A program made the position numbers and the translations under genes. A DNA stretch of 64,000 nucleotides from Thiohalocapsa sp. PB-PSB1 (GTDB lineage: Bacteria > Pseudomonadota > Gammaproteobacteria > Chromatiales > Chromatiaceae), in assembly GCA_016745215.1 (NCBI GenBank), contig CP050890.1, positions 4,774,001 to 4,838,000 on the forward strand, read 5' to 3'. Under the pieces are notes generated by a model. It saw nothing but the letters and a program-made list of their open reading frames with translations. It was not told where the DNA came from and ran no database searches. Every line of letters begins with the position of its first letter. Positions within the stretch are counted from its first letter, which is position 1. Positions 17,924 through 25,903 of this stretch are shown here, one piece after another.

Positions 17924-19951
17924 TCATCCCCCATCTTCCTGTCCTTTGCTCCGCACCGGCTCCGCCGGGCCTGCTTCTGGACCTCGGGCAAGGCGGAAGC
18001 CCTGGTTGACGTGGCCCAGATCCGGCAGCCTGAGGGAGCGCAGCGCCGAACGGCAGTAGACGGCGTGGTCGATCCAGCTGCCGCCGCGACAGACCCGCTG
18101 AACGCCCGTATCAGGCCCCTCAGGATCATCCTGCTCGCCAGACGGATAGGCGGCATACCAGTCGCTGCACCACTCCCAGACATTGCCGTGCATCTGATAC
18201 AGACCCCAGGCATTGCAGGGCAACGCCTTCACGTCAACGGTCTGCTTGCGATACGCTCCTTTGGGAGCGCCACCGGTGGGATGGTTACCGTCGTAGTTGA
18301 CTTGATCGGTGGTGATGGCATCGCCGAACCAGAACGCGGTTTCGGTGCCGGCCCGGCAGCCGTGCTCCCATTCCGCCTCGGTCGGCAGCCGGGCCTCGAG
18401 GCCTGGCAGCATGTCATTCAGACGCTGGAGAAAGTCCTGCACATCATCCCAGCTCAGGTTTTCCACTGGGCGCTCTTGACCTTGGAATCGGCTGGGATTC
18501 CGACCCATGACCGCCTGCCACAGACCCTGGGTGCAAGTGGTATCCGCCAGCCACAAACCGCGCGAGATGATCGCCCGCGCCGGCCGCTCGCCCCGAAACG
18601 CACCGGGCGGTACCCAGCGCAATACCTGGCGCAGACCCTTGATGCGAAACGCCACCCAGGGGCCGTAGTCATCCTCGCCCCAGTCGCAGGCCCAGGGAAA
18701 GGAAAACACCGGCGTAAGCTCAGGGCGCCCAGGTGGATGTTCGGCGAGCCCTGGTGCGGCTTTGAGGTTTGTGGAGATGGCCTTGGCCAGCTCCGTATCC
18801 GGCTGGGCGACCGACTCGACGTCTGGCTGTACCTGGGTCTTGGCCGAAGCTCGCATGCAACCGGGACGGAGGTCGAACGACTTGGGCCGGGTGCTGCTCC
18901 TGCCGCTGGCCGGGTCCAGTCGGAGGTCGGGATCGGGGATGATGTCCCAATCGTCGCCGGTGAGATGGTACATGCGCGGCCAGGCTTGCCATATGCCGGT
19001 TGCAGATGCCGTGTCGATCTCGAGCCGGCCAGCGCAGAGTCCGTGGCGACGCTGCAAGCCGTCGCCATGCCGCTCCAGTCCGAACAATGACCGGGTTTGG
19101 AACAACCGTCGAGCATCGCCGCCGCCGGTGCGCTGTTCCATGCTGTAGGTTTGATGCAGATGGCCACACAGGTGCAGCGCGAAGCGCCGGCCGCCCATGA
19201 TCTCTTGTAGTAGCTCCCCCTGGAAAGTAGGCTCGAGCCAGGCCCAAGGATGATGCGTGATCAACAGATTGGCGCACTGCCCTGCCGCCCAGTTGACGCC
19301 ATTACCGCCGCAGGCGGCATGAAACTGTTCAACACCGATGCCGAGTTTACCCCTATAGTCCTCATCCGTGAGCTGCAGAAAGGCGCTGTTGAGGCCGAGG
19401 ATGCCGAACGGGATGCCGTCCTTCTCGAAGGTTGCCGCGAAGTCGCCGGGCAGCAGGCCTTCGGTGATAGTGAGGCCCGGCGGCGGCTTGGTCCAGACGG
19501 CTTGGCGTTTCCACCACTTGCTGTATTCAGCGAAGGCTTCGTCGACCGCTTGGCGGATTGAGCTGGTCTCGGAATCCCAGAAGATGTCGCGTAACTTCGG
19601 GTCTTCGATCCATCGCCGATGATTGTGCAGACCTTCACGGTTGTGGGCCGCGTTGGCCAGGCTGCGGTCCAGATCATGATTACCGGGTACCGCGAGCAGT
19701 ATGGGCGGCTGTTCTTGCAGCTTGCAGATCTCTGCGCGCAATGTCTCCAGCAACTCATCCACCTGATGGTATTGTTCCGGCTGGCCGGAGAAGGCAAGAT
19801 CGCCGGTGAACAAGATCAGATCCCAGGGGCCGCTTTCGGCTTGCAGCTCCGGCAATTGTTCGAAAAACAGTTGCTGTGCCTGGGGCCAGAGCCGCTTTTG
19901 TCCGCCCTGCCCCGCGTGAAAGTCCGTGATGTGCAGCCAGTTCAGTTGCAT
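17924..19951 (-). CDS. Calcineurin-like phosphoesterase fused to FGE-sulfatase domain
   Basis: A 675-residue two-domain protein. Residues 1 to about 330 form a metallophosphoesterase with all family motifs: ITDFHAGQ (DxH), FTGDLAFSG, VPGNHDLD, LLITHHPWAW and HLCGHLHQ. A Pro/Asp/Ser-rich linker ends in DTELAKAISTNLKAAPGLAE, shared with the protein coded at 15763-17421. The C-terminal 260 residues are an FGE-sulfatase domain with a DGR-like variable region. ATG 19951 has only a weak ribosome binding site and lies within the end of a 21-codon leader frame, which may couple its translation. As part of a conflict system the phosphoesterase would be the effector and the FGE part the sensor; this is inference. 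Confidence 0.85.
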   Translation of the reverse strand: MQLNWLHITDFHAGQGGQKRLWPQAQQLFFEQLPELQAESGPWDLILFTGDLAFSGQPEQYHQVDELLETLRAEICKLQEQPPILLAVPGNHDLDRSLANAAHNREGLHNHRRWIEDPKLRDIFWDSETSSIRQAVDEAFAEYSKWWKRQAVWTKPPPGLTITEGLLPGDFAATFEKDGIPFGILGLNSAFLQLTDEDYRGKLGIGVEQFHAACGGNGVNWAAGQCANLLITHHPWAWLEPTFQGELLQEIMGGRRFALHLCGHLHQTYSMEQRTGGGDARRLFQTRSLFGLERHGDGLQRRHGLCAGRLEIDTASATGIWQAWPRMYHLTGDDWDIIPDPDLRLDPASGRSSTRPKSFDLRPGCMRASAKTQVQPDVESVAQPDTELAKAISTNLKAAPGLAEHPPGRPELTPVFSFPWACDWGEDDYGPWVAFRIKGLRQVLRWVPPGAFRGERPARAIISRGLWLADTTCTQGLWQAVMGRNPSRFQGQERPVENLSWDDVQDFLQRLNDMLPGLEARLPTEAEWEHGCRAGTETAFWFGDAITTDQVNYDGNHPTGGAPKGAYRKQTVDVKALPCNAWGLYQMHGNVWEWCSDWYAAYPSGEQDDPEGPDTGVQRVCRGGSWIDHAVYCRSALRSLRLPDLGHVNQGFRLARGPEAGPAEPVRSKGQEDGG
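18002..18073 (-). other. Putative DGR variable region VR3
   Basis: Lies between CRGGSW and GFRLARGPEA of the calcineurin-FGE protein. Flanks match VR1's gene almost exactly, including at least 60 bp downstream, yet 12 residues in about 24 differ. Substitutions such as GGC/AAC, GGC/CAC, CGG/CAG and CGG/CTG fit adenine sites in a common AAC/CAG-rich template. Confidence 0.7.
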
Positions 19952-20007
19952 AGTGGTATCCGGTTCGAGGTGTTCGGCGAGACCAGCAGTCGTGCGAGCC
20001 GGTCCAT
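19942..20007 (-). CDS. 21-codon leader frame left by a deletion
   Basis: ATG 20007 has the same AGGAATACA ribosome binding site as ATG 17421. It encodes MDRLARLLVSPNTSN and stops at 19942, overlapping the start of the calcineurin gene at 19951. The residues after the start match an internal part of the 15763-17421 protein (RDRLAHLLVSDD), so this is that gene's 5' end with an internal deletion. It may now act as a coupling leader peptide. Confidence 0.45.
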   Translation of the reverse strand: MDRLARLLVSPNTSNRIPLCN

Positions 20008-20066
20008 TGTATTCCTGCGGTCACGCAGCGTTGGCGGATGTGCCTGGATATGGCCAGGCCGGACAT

Positions 20067-20095
20067 ATAATAGCCATTGATTGCAGAATCGCCAA
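20067..20095 (-). promoter_or_regulatory. Predicted sigma-70 promoter of the calcineurin-FGE gene
   Basis: TTGGCG (20095-20090), 17 bp, TATTAT (20072-20067) on the minus strand. The surrounding roughly 210 bp (20003-20210) are close to 90% identical to 17419-17625, so both conflict genes share one promoter type. Confidence 0.5.
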
Positions 20096-20196
20096 GGCGC
20101 TCTTGCAGCGGAACTCGGTGCTATCCTACACAGAGGTTGCACAGCACATCTGCGATCTGGTTGGTAAGTTGCGGATTTCGATGCCGACCCAGGTTC

Positions 20197-20810
20197 GATT
20201 CACCGCAGAGATGCAGAGTACGCAGAGAAGAGCATGCATCTGCCCTGGCCCCTCTGCGCTCTCTGCGTCTCTGCGGTGAATACCGACAGTGGATGAAGTT
20301 CGATTCGTCGCAGAGACGCAGAGACGCAGAGAACGCGGTGTTGGGATTCGTTCCTCATCCCAACCTACGGGCTCTCTGCGTCTCTGCGGTGAATACCGAC
20401 AGAGTGAATGAAGTGCGATTCACCGCAGAGGCGCAGAGAACGCAGAGAAGAGCATGCATCCGCCCTGGCCCCTCTGCGCACTCTGCGGTGAATACTGACA
20501 TTGGTAAACATCATCTTCTGCACACCTGCACAGTCTCTCTGCCTCGGTCTCTGGTCTTGCTGTCGCTGCCATCCGCGGCGATACTGACCGAGCTGGCGAC
20601 CGTTGCGCTCAGTTCCACAAACCCGGCTCGATACATCCGGTTCGATCAATCCAATTCAACAAGCCCAGTTCAACAGGTGTCTCGGTGCTCTCTGTGATGA
20701 ATCGCGCTTCGCCTCGGATCGCGCATACTTGCACAGTCTCGGCGCTTGGAAATCGGTGGATACTGTATTCTTATCGCTTTGATCTCTCGACTTGGATTTA
20801 CAGAATAACC
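20197..20810. repeat. Dispersed repeats and intergenic stretch before the SDR gene
   Basis: At least four CCGCAGAG-type inverted repeat copies (about 20197-20290, 20308-20335, 20370-20395, 20418-20495) with one TTGGGATTCGTTCCTCATCC element at about 20340. From 20500 to 20810 I see no gene; this part should hold the promoter of the plus-strand gene that follows, but no clear promoter is visible. Confidence 0.7.
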
Positions 20811-21545
20811 ATGTCTATCAATGAAATGCAGACCCTGGTGGTGGGTGCAAATGGCGCGACCGGACGCCTGCTGGTCAAACAGTTGCTGGATCGCGGACAG
20901 CGGGTGAAGGCCATCCTGCGACCCCAGGCGGTGCTGCCGAAGGAACTGATCCGGTCCTCGCATCTGTCTATTCTTCGCGTCAATCTGCTGGAACTCGACG
21001 ACGCCGAGCTGGCGGAGATCGTCAACGGATGCCGGGCAATCGCTTGTTGTCTGGGGCATCGCATGAGCTGGCAGGGTATGTTCGGCAAGCCCCGCTTTTT
21101 GGTGACGGACGCGGTTCGGCGGCTGTCGATCGCGGCCATGGCCAACAAAGCGGAGGTTCCGACCCGCATGATCTTGATGAACAGCGCCGGCGTGAGCAAT
21201 CGGGATATGCACGAGCCGCTGAGCCGGGGCCATCGCCTGGTCATCGGCCTGCTGCGGCTGTTGCTGCCGCCGCATGCCGACAACGAGCAGGCGGCGGATT
21301 ATCTGCGCACTGAGATCGGCCAGGCACAGCAGGCCCTCGAATGGGTGGTCGTGCGACCGGATACGCTGACCGATGCGGATTCGGTGAGCGAATACAGCCT
21401 GCACATAGCGCCGATCCGCAGCGCGCTGTTCGATCCGGGCTCGACATCGCGCATCAATGTTGCTCATTTCATGGCCGAATTGAGCGTCGATCAGGACTGC
21501 TGGCAGCGCTGGAAGGGGCAGATGCCGGTGATTTATAACCGCTAG
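20811..21545 (+). CDS. NAD(P)-binding SDR-like oxidoreductase/epimerase
   Basis: A 244-residue protein of the atypical short-chain dehydrogenase (NmrA/NAD(P)H-binding) type. The Rossmann glycine motif VVGANGATGRLL is at residues 10-21. The middle carries MILMNSAGVSNRD, where the usual catalytic Tyr-x3-Lys is not obvious, and WVVVRPDTLTD closes the core, as in SDRa5-like proteins. ATG 20811 was chosen as the first ATG giving a complete strand before the glycine loop; there is no strong ribosome binding site. The substrate is unknown. It is the first of three plus-strand genes but about 160 bp separate it from the flavodoxin gene. Confidence 0.8.
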   Translation: MSINEMQTLVVGANGATGRLLVKQLLDRGQRVKAILRPQAVLPKELIRSSHLSILRVNLLELDDAELAEIVNGCRAIACCLGHRMSWQGMFGKPRFLVTDAVRRLSIAAMANKAEVPTRMILMNSAGVSNRDMHEPLSRGHRLVIGLLRLLLPPHADNEQAADYLRTEIGQAQQALEWVVVRPDTLTDADSVSEYSLHIAPIRSALFDPGSTSRINVAHFMAELSVDQDCWQRWKGQMPVIYNR

Positions 21546-21703
21546 TCGGCGGAATCGCCGGAGGATTTGCGTGCTGTTCCGCCGGGTGAATCCGGGATGC
21601 GTCGATCCGTTATTGCGGCGCAAGAGATCTCCTGCAACACTAGGTCCGGTTATTTCACCTGCCAACCTCCAATTTCACCTGCCAGCCACCATGAGGACCA
21701 ACC

Positions 21704-22273
21704 ATGACCAAGATCGGCATTTTCTTCGGCACCGATTCCGGTACCACTCGATTGATCGCAAAACGGATCGCCAAGTCTCTGAGCAAACGCCTTGGCGAGG
21801 ACAGGGTGGCGAAACCGCTGAATGTCAATCGCATCGAGCCTGAGGATCTACTCGCCTATCGGGCTTTGATTCTGGGTACCCCGACCTATGGCGAGGGGCG
21901 TCTGCCAGGGATCGAGAGCGAGACCAAGGAGCCGAGCTGGCTGGAATTTCTGCCGCGCCTGGCCGGACAGGATTTCACCGGCATTCGAGTCGCCGTGTAC
22001 GGGCTCGGGGATCAGGAGATTTATCCCAAGCACTTTGTCGACGGGATGATGGCATTGCATAGTCACTTTGCCGGGCTCGGCGCGGAAATGGTCGGCGACT
22101 GGCCCATCGCGGGCTATGAGTTCAAGCGCTCCAAGGCGGTGCGTGACGGTCGTTTTGTCGGCCTGGCCCTGGACCAGAGCTTGCAGCCTGGCCTGACCGA
22201 TGCACGCATCGCCGGTTGGTTGGATCTGGTGGTGCCGAAGCTGCTGGGCGAGGCGGCTGCGGATGTGCCCTAG
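21704..22273 (+). CDS. Flavodoxin (long-chain)
   Basis: A 189-residue FMN-binding electron carrier. The phosphate-binding loop FFGTDSGTTRLIAK is at residues 7-20, the second FMN loop is LGTPTYGEG and the third VYGLGDQEIYPKHF. The length and the loop insert place it with long-chain flavodoxins (FldA/NifF type). The motifs do not say whether it serves nitrogenase or a housekeeping radical-SAM enzyme. GAGGA lies about eight bases before ATG 21704. No nif genes are in the window. Confidence 0.9.
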   Translation: MTKIGIFFGTDSGTTRLIAKRIAKSLSKRLGEDRVAKPLNVNRIEPEDLLAYRALILGTPTYGEGRLPGIESETKEPSWLEFLPRLAGQDFTGIRVAVYGLGDQEIYPKHFVDGMMALHSHFAGLGAEMVGDWPIAGYEFKRSKAVRDGRFVGLALDQSLQPGLTDARIAGWLDLVVPKLLGEAAADVP

Positions 22274-22503
22274 CGCAAGGCTGCGGGGCCGCTCGCGCTT
22301 TTGGTGCAACCGCGATAGCGCGATAGCGCGGCAGAGTGCCTGGCAGCCTACCGAAGTCGGCGGCATTGCGGCTTGTACGTGACTTTTTTCAGGATTAGAA
22401 TGCCGGGCTTTGTCGTCGGTGCGCCCCCGCGCTATGCACTGCGTTGATGACCAAGCCAGCGGTGCTGCCGACATTCTCCCATTTGCTCCAATGAGAATAA
22501 TCC

Positions 22504-23172
22504 ATGGCGAACGATACCAACGTGACCTGGCATGAACATCAGGTCTCGCGAGAGGTGCGCGAGCGCCTTAACGGCCACAAGGGCTGTGTGATCTGGTTCA
22601 CCGGCCTGAGCGGCTCGGGCAAGAGTACCCTGGCCAATACGTTGGATCACCTGCTGGTCGAGCGAGGCTACCACAGTGCTGTGTTGGATGGCGACAATGT
22701 GCGCCACGGGCTCAACGCCGGCACCGGCATGTTGATCGAGACCCATGGCGAAGACTATGCGAAACGCTTCGGTCTTGGTTTCACCGCCATCGACCGCGAA
22801 GAGAATATCCGTCGCATTGGTGCGGTCGCGCAGCTGTATTGCGAGGCTGGCTTGATTGCATTGACGGCGTTCATCAGCCCTTACCGGCTCGACCGCGACC
22901 GCGTGCGCGCCACCATGCATCCAGGGGAATTTATCGAAGTGTTCGTGGACACGCCCCTGGAGATTTGCGAGCAACGCGACCCCAAGGGGCTTTACAAGAA
23001 AGCCCGCGCCGGCGAGATCAAGAACTTCACCGGCATCGATGATCCCTACGAGACACCGAAAGCGCCGGAGTTGACCCTGTTGGCCGGTGAACGCACGCCG
23101 AACGAACTGGCTCAGGAGGTGATCGATTACTTGATTGCAAAGGAGATTATTCCGCGATCAAACCCGGCCTAG
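22504..23172 (+). CDS. cysC: Adenylylsulfate kinase
   Basis: APS kinase phosphorylates adenylylsulfate to PAPS, the donor for sulfotransferases and for assimilatory sulfate reduction. The 222-residue protein has Walker A GLSGSGKSTLA (about 35-45), the DGDNVRHGLN motif, ISPYRLDRDRVR, and the lid region GLYKKARAGEIKNFTGID. Between DGDNVRHGLN and DREENIRRIG it carries about 18 extra residues (GMLIETHGEDYAKRFG) compared with the E. coli enzyme. GAGAA precedes ATG 22504. It stands alone, without cysN/cysD; two sulfotransferase genes at 57-62 kb would need its product. Confidence 0.93.
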   Translation: MANDTNVTWHEHQVSREVRERLNGHKGCVIWFTGLSGSGKSTLANTLDHLLVERGYHSAVLDGDNVRHGLNAGTGMLIETHGEDYAKRFGLGFTAIDREENIRRIGAVAQLYCEAGLIALTAFISPYRLDRDRVRATMHPGEFIEVFVDTPLEICEQRDPKGLYKKARAGEIKNFTGIDDPYETPKAPELTLLAGERTPNELAQEVIDYLIAKEIIPRSNPA

Positions 23173-23204
23173 GCAAGCACGCCCCGATTCCGATCTTGCT
23201 TTCA

Positions 23205-23280
23205 CCGGGATCTTCCGCATGGGTAACGGCCGAATGGGGCTATGTGGATGACGTCGCAGGAGACTTTGGGGAACGGCGGT
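23205..23280. repeat. Copy of the 9735-9850 block
   Basis: From TTTCACCGGGATCTTC through GGTGACGTTGGGATTCG this stretch repeats 9735-9855 with scattered differences. In both places it ends at the TTGGGATTCGTTCCTCATCC element. It marks the left edge of the 234-bp array. Confidence 0.7.
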
Positions 23281-25630
23281 GACGTTGGGATTCGTTCCTC
23301 ATCCCAACCCACGGGCTGCTGGCATCGCCTGCCCGGTCGCCCGCAAGCGGGCTCCTACGTCGGCTGCCCCCGGGAGCTTGTAGGAGCCCGCTTGCGGGCG
23401 ACTGATGCGGCAGATTCCATCAGGCGTATCTTGATGGTTGTCGTTTTGGGTTGCATGGCGCGATGGCGGATTGCCCTGGTGCGCTGCTGCGGAGGTCGCG
23501 AGACCGTTTGCAGTGACGTTGGGATGCGTTCCTCATCCCAACCTACGGGCTGCTGGCATCGCCTGCCCGGTCGCCCGCAAGCGGGCTCCTACGTCGGCTG
23601 CCCCCGGGAGCTTGTAGGAGCCCGCTTGCGGGCGACTGATGCGGCAGATTCCATCAGGCGTATCTTGATGGTTGTCGTTTTGGGTTGCATGGCGCGATGG
23701 CGGATTGCCCTGGTGCGCTGCTGCGGAAGTCGCGAGACCGTTTGCAGTGACGTTGGGATGCGTTCCTCATCCCAACCTACGGGCTGCTGGCATCGCCTGC
23801 CCGGTCGCCCGCAAGCGGGCTCCTACGTCGGCTGCCCCCGGGAGCTTGTAGGAGCCCGCTTGCGGGCGACTGATGCGGCAGATTCCATCAGGCGTATCTT
23901 GATGGTTGTCGTTTTGGGTTGCATGGCGCGATGGCGGATTGCCCTGGTGCGCTGCTGCGGAGGTCGCGAGACCGTTTGCAGTGACGTTGGGATGCGTTCC
24001 TCATCCCAACCCACGGGCTGCTGGCATCGCTTGCCCGGTCGCCCGCAAGCGGGCTCCTACGTCGGCTGCCCCCGGGAGCTTGTAGGAGCCCGCTTGCGGG
24101 CGACTGATGCGGCAGATTCTATCAGGCGTATCTTGATGGTTGTCGTTTTGGGTTGCATGGCGCGATGGCGGATTGCCCTGGTGCGCTGCTGCGGAGGTCG
24201 CGAGACCGTTTGCAGTGACGTTGGGATGCGTTCCTCATCCCAACCCACGGGCTGCTGGCATCGCTTGCCCGGTCGCCCGCAAGCGGGCTCCTACGTCGGC
24301 TGCCCCCGGGAGCTTGTAGGAGCCCGCTTGCGGGCGACTGATGCGGCAGATTCCATCAGGCGTATCTTGATGGTTGTCGTTTTGGGTTGCATGGCGCGAT
24401 GGCGGATTGCCCTGGTGCGCTGCTGCGGAGGTCGCGAGACCGTTTGCAGTAACGTTGGGATGCGTTCCTCATCCCAACCTACGGGCTGCTGGCATCGCCT
24501 GCCCGGTCGCCCGCAAGCGGGCTCCTACGTCGGCTGCCCCCGGGAGCTTGTAGGAGCCCGCTTGCGGGCGACTGATGCGGCAGATTCCATCAGGCGTATC
24601 TTGATGGTTGTCGTTTTGGGTTGCATGGCGCGATAGCGGATTGCCCTGGTGCGCTGCTGCGGAGGTCGCGAGACCGTTTGCAGTGACGTTGGGATGCGTT
24701 CCTCATCCCAACCCACGGGCTGCTGGCATCGCCTGCCCGGTCGCCCGCAAGCGGGCTCCTACGTCGGCTGACCCCGGGAGCTTGTAGGAGCCCGCTTGCG
24801 GGCGACTGATGCGGCAGATTCCATCAGGCGTATCTTGATGGTTGTCGTTTTGGGTTGCATGGCGCGATGGCGGATTGCCCTGGTGCGCTGCTGCGGAGGT
24901 CGCGAGACCGTTTGCAGTGACGTTGGGATGCGTTCCTCATCCCAACCTACGGGCTGCTGGCATCGCCTGCCCGGTCGCCCGCAAGCGGGCTCCTACGTCG
25001 GCTGCCCCCGGGAGCTTGTAGGAGCCCGCTTGCGGGCGACTGATGCGGCAGATTCCATCAGGCGTATCTTGATGGTTGTCGTTTTGGGTTGCATGGCGCG
25101 ATGGCGGATTGCCCTGGTGCGCTGCTGCGGAGGTCGCGAGACCGTTTGCAGTGACGTTGGGATGCGTTCCTCATCCCAACCCACGGGCTGCTGGCATCGC
25201 CTGCCCGGTCGCCCGCAAGCGGGCTCCTACGTCGGCTGCCCCCGGGAGCTTGTAGGAGCCCGCTTGCGGGCGACTGATGCGGCAGATTCCATCAGGCGTA
25301 TCTTGATGGTTGTCGTTTTGGGTTGCATGGCGCGATGGCGGATTGCCCTGGTGCGCTGCTGCGGAAGTCGCGAGACCGTTTGCAGTGACGTTGGGATGCG
25401 TTACTCATCCTAACCTACGGGCTGCTGGCATCGCCTGCCCGGTCGCCCGCAAGCGGGCTCCTACGTCGGCTGCCCCCGGGAGCTTGTAGGAGCCCGCTTG
25501 CGGGCGACTGATGCGGCAGATTCCATCAGGCGTATCTTGATGGTTGTCGTTTTGGGTTGCATGGCGCGATGGCGGATTGCCCTGGTGCGCTGCTGCGGAG
25601 GTCGCGAGACCGTTTGCAGTCGTGGTCGTC
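23281..25630. repeat. 234-bp tandem REP array, ten units
   Basis: GACGTTGGGAT starts at 23281, 23515, 23749, 23983, 24217, 24451, 24685, 24919, 25153 and 25387. Each unit has the TTGGGATGCGTTCCTCATCC element, an inverted pair of REP cores about 20 bp apart, and about 120 bp of unique spacer. Units are nearly identical, more so than in the 165-bp array, which suggests a younger expansion. The period is a multiple of three, so long open frames appear; none has protein-like features. Confidence 0.95.
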
Positions 25631-25903
25631 ATCGATAACTCAAGATGAGCGATGACCCGCGCTCGTCTGCACCGTCCGGTCGCGGGCTATTCACCGCAGA
25701 GACGCAGAGTGCGCAGAGGGGCCAAGGCGGATGCATGCTCTTCTCTGCGTTCTCTGCGGTGAATCAAACTTCATCCTGAATGCTTGGTTGAACATGTTCA
25801 TAAGGCAGCACCCTGCGTGTCCTTCATGGTTAATCTGCGTTTTGTGTATTTCTGGAATGGCTTCACAGTCTCGGAGCCTCGGCACGAGCTGCGGGGGGTC
25901 GGC
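25631..25903. other. Intergenic stretch downstream of bioA
   Basis: Holds one CCGCAGAG-type inverted repeat (25690-25765) and a short element GTCTCGGAGCCTCGGCACGA at about 25868 that is shared with the 11.2-11.5 kb region. No gene and no clear terminator. Confidence 0.5.

Noticed and set aside
9045..20800. DGR reverse transcriptase or template repeat within the window
   Set aside because: I looked for an RT with a YxDD motif and for an AAC-rich copy of the variable regions in the intergenic stretches and found neither, so the DGR core must lie elsewhere if it exists.
23242..24636. A 464-residue plus-strand open frame in the 234-bp array
   Set aside because: It is a repeat translation with a 78-codon period, no ribosome binding site, and palindromic DNA throughout.
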